This document shows, piece after piece, positions 60,824 through 64,000 of a stretch of 64,000 nt of DNA (its first letter is position 1; each line of letters starts with the position of its first letter). The notes below the pieces were generated by a model that saw nothing but the letters and a program-made list of their open reading frames with translations, was not told the DNA's origin and searched no databases. The stretch is from Pseudobdellovibrionaceae bacterium (GTDB taxonomy: Bacteria > Bdellovibrionota > Bdellovibrionia > Bdellovibrionales > UBA1609). The stretch spans positions 434,001 to 498,000 of the forward strand of contig JACKAM010000003.1 in the NCBI GenBank assembly GCA_020635075.1, read 5' to 3'. The translations under genes were made by a program, and so were the position numbers.

Positions 60824-63282
60824 CTCATACCTGCACAAACGCTTTTCATAAATAACATTATCCCAACAAGATTCGGCACTGAATCCAAACTCCTGCAACA
60901 ACTCACCCTATGCCAATGGGCGTACAAAAAGCCTTTGCTTTTTGTGGGGTTCATTCGCCCCCTCTCATTGGCAAATTTTAAACTCACGTATCCTAAGTTT
61001 TGCCCCCGCCTAAATGCGCCCGAACTGTTCGGGTATATCATCTGCCAAAGCTCATCTGGGTAAGAGGGCGTTGTTTTAAAAATCTCTGTGGCTAAACTTT
61101 TAAATTTAGCTCCTGCAAGAAGGCTCGCATTCACAGTGCTTTCTGCTTCCACGAAGCCACAACGAGGGATTAACTGACCCCAGCCTGTACAAACGGGCTC
61201 CTTACTTGGAGGGTATTTAGGTATAAAATTCCTCGGTGTGCTGCACATAGGAGCCCCTGGGCTAAAAGGAGGGGGAGACCCACCTACAGAGCTTGCAGCC
61301 CCTTTTAATACACACAATTTTGGCCCTACAGTGGCCCATGCGTGAATTTTGGGCTGAAGAAGATCAGCCTGTGGGGTGTACCAGTTTTCTCCCAAGTGTT
61401 CCGACATGGCATCAAAACAAAATTTATCTTCACTGGCACCCCCACAGGGTAATCTATTGAAGGTGTAAGAAGTAAGGGGGATAATATGATTTCTGGCTTG
61501 GTAGAAATAGCCACCTTCTTCACCAATTCCGCCAAACCTGAGTCTATTTTGAGAACTCAGTGTAAGCTGCCACCCCGATCCAGGGTAGCTACTAAAAAAC
61601 GATCCACTCTCTCTAACCTCTGTAAATAAAAAGGGGACATTATAACTTGTATAAATACAAGGCATCGGGGGAAAGCCACAAGTGCAAAGGGATGTTTTAA
61701 AATCAAAAATCTTTTCAAACTGCGGTGTGTTTACGACAGAACACACACTGGGCCAATCCATGGCACTGGCAGAACTGAATGTAAATGTCGCCGCAATCGC
61801 AGAAAGAACTGATGTAACTTTTTTCCAAAGGGACTTTTTAGGTTCTTTTCTTAAAATTCGTAATACTTCTTTGTGGGGTGTTTCTTTCTTTTCTAAAAAC
61901 GCGGGCTTTAAATAAATTTTTTCGAAAAACTCAGTCTTCACACCATCTAAAAAAACAAGCCCACAGGCCTCAAAGGTATTAAGCTTTGCCAATTTCTCGG
62001 CTGTAATGCGTTTTCTTTTTTCTTTTGTTCTTGAAACCGAGCGCGTAACACTGGCCTCTTGTGATATCACCTCTCCAGATACGAAATTTCTAATGGGCTT
62101 TTTCCCCGATTCCGAGAAACTCTCATTTTCTTTTTCTATTTCCTCTTCTCCACCGACTCTCCCAAAAAACTCTGCCGTTTTTTCATCTAAAGAGTGAAGA
62201 GAAATATGAGTTCTAAAGTTGAGTAATAGAGTCTGAGTGGCATTCTTGTCATTAACGGCACTTTCTAGAGATGTATGTCCTTGAGAGGCATAAATATCAA
62301 CTCCATTTGCTCCTCTGCACTTAGCTCTATAAGTGTCATCGCCTAAAACCTCTCCACCTCCCACAGAAGCCACATCTGGGTATTCATCAACAATTGTAAC
62401 TGCTAGGCCCTTATTTTTACTTTTATCCGTCCTAGAATATCTAGATAAAACTGAAGCCTGATATTGCAAACGGACAATAGTTCCAATAGCCCTTGCAAGC
62501 CCTTGGTTTCTTATATCTAAGACTAGAATTTTTCCACCATCTACGATCTCGTCCATAGACCACAAAGTCACATCTTCTTCTTTTGGGCAAAGAATTTGCG
62601 AGGCCTTATATTCCATTAGCTGTGACAAAAATGCCGTGGCAGTGGCCGTAATTCCTGATTTTATTTTGTCGTCCAGCTCATTGTACTCATTATCAAAATA
62701 CTGAGCTGTGAACTCTAAATTGGCCTTTTCTTCTTCATCAAAATAGTTTTTCTCCAAAGAATCATGTATCTCTAAAGCGTAGTCGCGACTATTAGCTTCT
62801 ACTAAGGCCGTATAAAAATCTATTAATGTAAAATAGTTCCCCTGGGTGCCAGCGCAGAACCGAATAGTGTTTTTAACAAGGTCGTTTGATTTTATTCCCC
62901 AAAACTTTGAGTCACCAGATTCTCGCCCCATAAAATTAATCTGAGCTGCACGAATCATATTCGCCACTTCAGCAAAAGCTCCATTTTTTAAAACATTTTT
63001 GCGATATATGGGGTTAATTTTGACATCCCCATCGAATTTAAAATGGAAAACTCTGTCTGAAATACCTTTTTTATCCACTAGCTCTATAAAGTCCTCCGCG
63101 AACATAAGCTTTGGATCAACGACAAGAAACGAAGGCGTAGGCTTAAAATTTAATAACTGTTCAGACCAGGGAAGAAGTGTCGCCACTGATTTTCCTGAGC
63201 CTATTGAACCAGTCACCATGATTCCTCCTGGTAGAGCCGCCTCATTCATCGTAATCCACTGAGGTTTCTTAGAGTTCTTCAT
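60820..63282 (-). CDS. Coupling-protein ATPase (TraD/VirD4) fused to a TraU-like periplasmic domain
   Basis: The protein is 820 aa in one open frame. The N-terminal half is a VirD4/TraD-type ATPase: it begins almost directly at Walker A TGSIGSGKSV (about 24-33), with no membrane anchor of its own; Walker B-like VTIVDEYPDVAS is near 295-305. At 490-507 comes a hydrophobic segment ending in ASA (VLSAIAATFTFSSASA), resembling a signal peptide, then a Cys-rich region to the end (VCSVVN, SLCTCGFPPMPC, LPCGG, RCGF, CCRS, VCAG). Size, cysteines and the CTCGFPPMPC-like start recall TraU. The ORF has no frame interruption. Fused product or later cleavage is not decidable here. Confidence 0.8.
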   Translation of the reverse strand: MKNSKKPQWITMNEAALPGGIMVTGSIGSGKSVATLLPWSEQLLNFKPTPSFLVVDPKLMFAEDFIELVDKKGISDRVFHFKFDGDVKINPIYRKNVLKNGAFAEVANMIRAAQINFMGRESGDSKFWGIKSNDLVKNTIRFCAGTQGNYFTLIDFYTALVEANSRDYALEIHDSLEKNYFDEEEKANLEFTAQYFDNEYNELDDKIKSGITATATAFLSQLMEYKASQILCPKEEDVTLWSMDEIVDGGKILVLDIRNQGLARAIGTIVRLQYQASVLSRYSRTDKSKNKGLAVTIVDEYPDVASVGGGEVLGDDTYRAKCRGANGVDIYASQGHTSLESAVNDKNATQTLLLNFRTHISLHSLDEKTAEFFGRVGGEEEIEKENESFSESGKKPIRNFVSGEVISQEASVTRSVSRTKEKRKRITAEKLAKLNTFEACGLVFLDGVKTEFFEKIYLKPAFLEKKETPHKEVLRILRKEPKKSLWKKVTSVLSAIAATFTFSSASAMDWPSVCSVVNTPQFEKIFDFKTSLCTCGFPPMPCIYTSYNVPFLFTEVRESGSFFSSYPGSGWQLTLSSQNRLRFGGIGEEGGYFYQARNHIIPLTSYTFNRLPCGGASEDKFCFDAMSEHLGENWYTPQADLLQPKIHAWATVGPKLCVLKGAASSVGGSPPPFSPGAPMCSTPRNFIPKYPPSKEPVCTGWGQLIPRCGFVEAESTVNASLLAGAKFKSLATEIFKTTPSYPDELWQMIYPNSSGAFRRGQNLGYVSLKFANERGRMNPTKSKGFLYAHWHRVSCCRSLDSVPNLVGIMLFMKSVCAGMR

Positions 63283-63853
63283 TGGTCGTCCCTAACACTA
63301 AAGTATTTTTACTGCTTTTAATTTGTGGAAGTGAGGAGGTTTTCTTGATGGCTCCCAAAGAGCTAAGCTGAACTACCACCACACATCCTAATATTCCTAA
63401 TAATGAGGCTCCAGACATTAGTGTCGATTGTAAAAACAGATCGGTTTGCCAGTTGGGTACAACTGAAGGGAAAGGCAGGAGTGGCTCAAAGACTTTTAAA
63501 CTTCTTAAAAGCGCAAAGCTAATCACTCCCACACTCATCCAGGTCACAAAATAAATAAGGTAGGACTTGGATTCTTTTCTAGAAAGGTAGTATCCCTTAA
63601 TTTTACCACCAAGCTTACCAACACCTAGTAGCGTGATCACTCCACCCACAAAAATAGAAATATGTAGTCCAATTACACCGATAGCCACTAACAATTCCAA
63701 TTTTTTGACTTCCAAATATTGAGTGAGCTCATTCCACTTTTTCACTAAGTCACCCGGTAAATAAATAAACCAAACCAACAAACCGACCCCAAAAAGAAGT
63801 AGAAGTGCTTGAGGAATATTCATCTCCTTATTGTTTTTTAATGTTCCTGACAC
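63269..63853 (-). CDS. Four-span membrane protein upstream of the coupling ATPase
   Basis: The protein is about 194 aa. The GTG at 63853 has AAGGAG eight bases upstream; a GTG at 63859 and an ATG at 63823 are alternatives. Four hydrophobic segments (LLLLFGVGLLVWFIYLP, VAIGVIGLHISIFVGGVITLL, LIYFVTWMSVGVISFALL and MSGASLLGILGCVVVVQL) match the membrane domain lacking from the downstream ATPase. The genes overlap by 14 bases. It likely anchors the coupling ATPase, forming a two-piece coupling protein. Confidence 0.6.
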   Translation of the reverse strand: MSGTLKNNKEMNIPQALLLLFGVGLLVWFIYLPGDLVKKWNELTQYLEVKKLELLVAIGVIGLHISIFVGGVITLLGVGKLGGKIKGYYLSRKESKSYLIYFVTWMSVGVISFALLRSLKVFEPLLPFPSVVPNWQTDLFLQSTLMSGASLLGILGCVVVVQLSSLGAIKKTSSLPQIKSSKNTLVLGTTNEEL

Positions 63854-64000
63854 AGACACTTCTCCTTTTTAACTTTAAAAATTTGGCTCTTCCTTGAACC
63901 TTGCTTACTTCCTGTAATTTGCCGCCTAACCTGTACGACACTCTCAATTAAAAAATGAGAACGTCATACCTTAACTACAAAGGATGATACTGAAGAGCAT

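Overview
The window is about two thirds bacterial chromosome (1 to about 42,200) and one third integrated conjugative element (about 42,260 to past the window end). The host looks like a Gram-negative of the Bdellovibrionota or old 'delta-proteobacteria' type. The clues are an LpxD-like acyltransferase and a major outer-membrane porin, an EF-G of the mitochondrial/spirochaete EF-G1 type, many lysine/alanine-rich histone-like tails, a membrane pyrophosphatase and a two-gene pyruvate:ferredoxin-oxidoreductase-like enzyme. The lineage is inferred from protein character; no rRNA gene is present to settle it.

Chromosomal part. 1-4,010: M32 carboxypeptidase (partial), SRAP/HMCES protein, PilZ protein, Aat and a short RecQ. 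4,319-9,638: fusA, dcd, a CNNM/CBS membrane protein coupled to cutA, then pyrE. 9,760-13,307: the two-gene 2-oxoacid:ferredoxin oxidoreductase. 13,282-20,005: DUF1223 protein, tRNA-Arg followed by a structured repeat carrying a copy of the tRNA 3' end, a methyltransferase, the E1 alpha/beta pair of a 2-oxoacid dehydrogenase and a Prc/Tsp protease. 20,172-31,181: HAD-like proteins, topA, tex, infA, a histone-H1-like protein, lpxD-like and metG. 31,304-40,125: hppA, an RlmL-type methyltransferase, secreted small proteins, a nitrilase-family amidase, ribosomal proteins L28, L24-like and S18 outside their classical operons, and a run of lineage-specific membrane proteins. 40,620-42,285: a porin and tRNA-Pro(UGG).

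Mobile part. A tyrosine integrase lies immediately beyond tRNA-Pro with an AlpA/Xis-like gene, and base composition drops sharply to AT-rich. Nearly everything is on the minus strand. Reading in the direction of transcription (from 63,853 down) the order is: membrane protein, coupling ATPase fused to a cysteine-rich TraU-like domain, GspE/PilB-type ATPase, TraF-like thioredoxin, pilin-like protein, TraL-like, a zinc-ribbon protein, an internally duplicated protein, TraE-like, TraK-like, TraB-like, TraV-like lipoprotein, TraC/VirB4 ATPase, a coiled protein, TraH-like, TraG-N-like, a candidate oriT, MobC, MOBP-type relaxase, four accessory genes, Xis and Int. The A-L-E-K-B-V-C order is that of F-type (MPF-F) conjugation systems. 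The relaxase is not F-like, a type II secretion/type IV pilus style ATPase has been added, and the coupling protein is split at its membrane domain and fused to a periplasmic domain. That combination is the most unusual thing in the window. The distal end of the element (attR) is not in the window.
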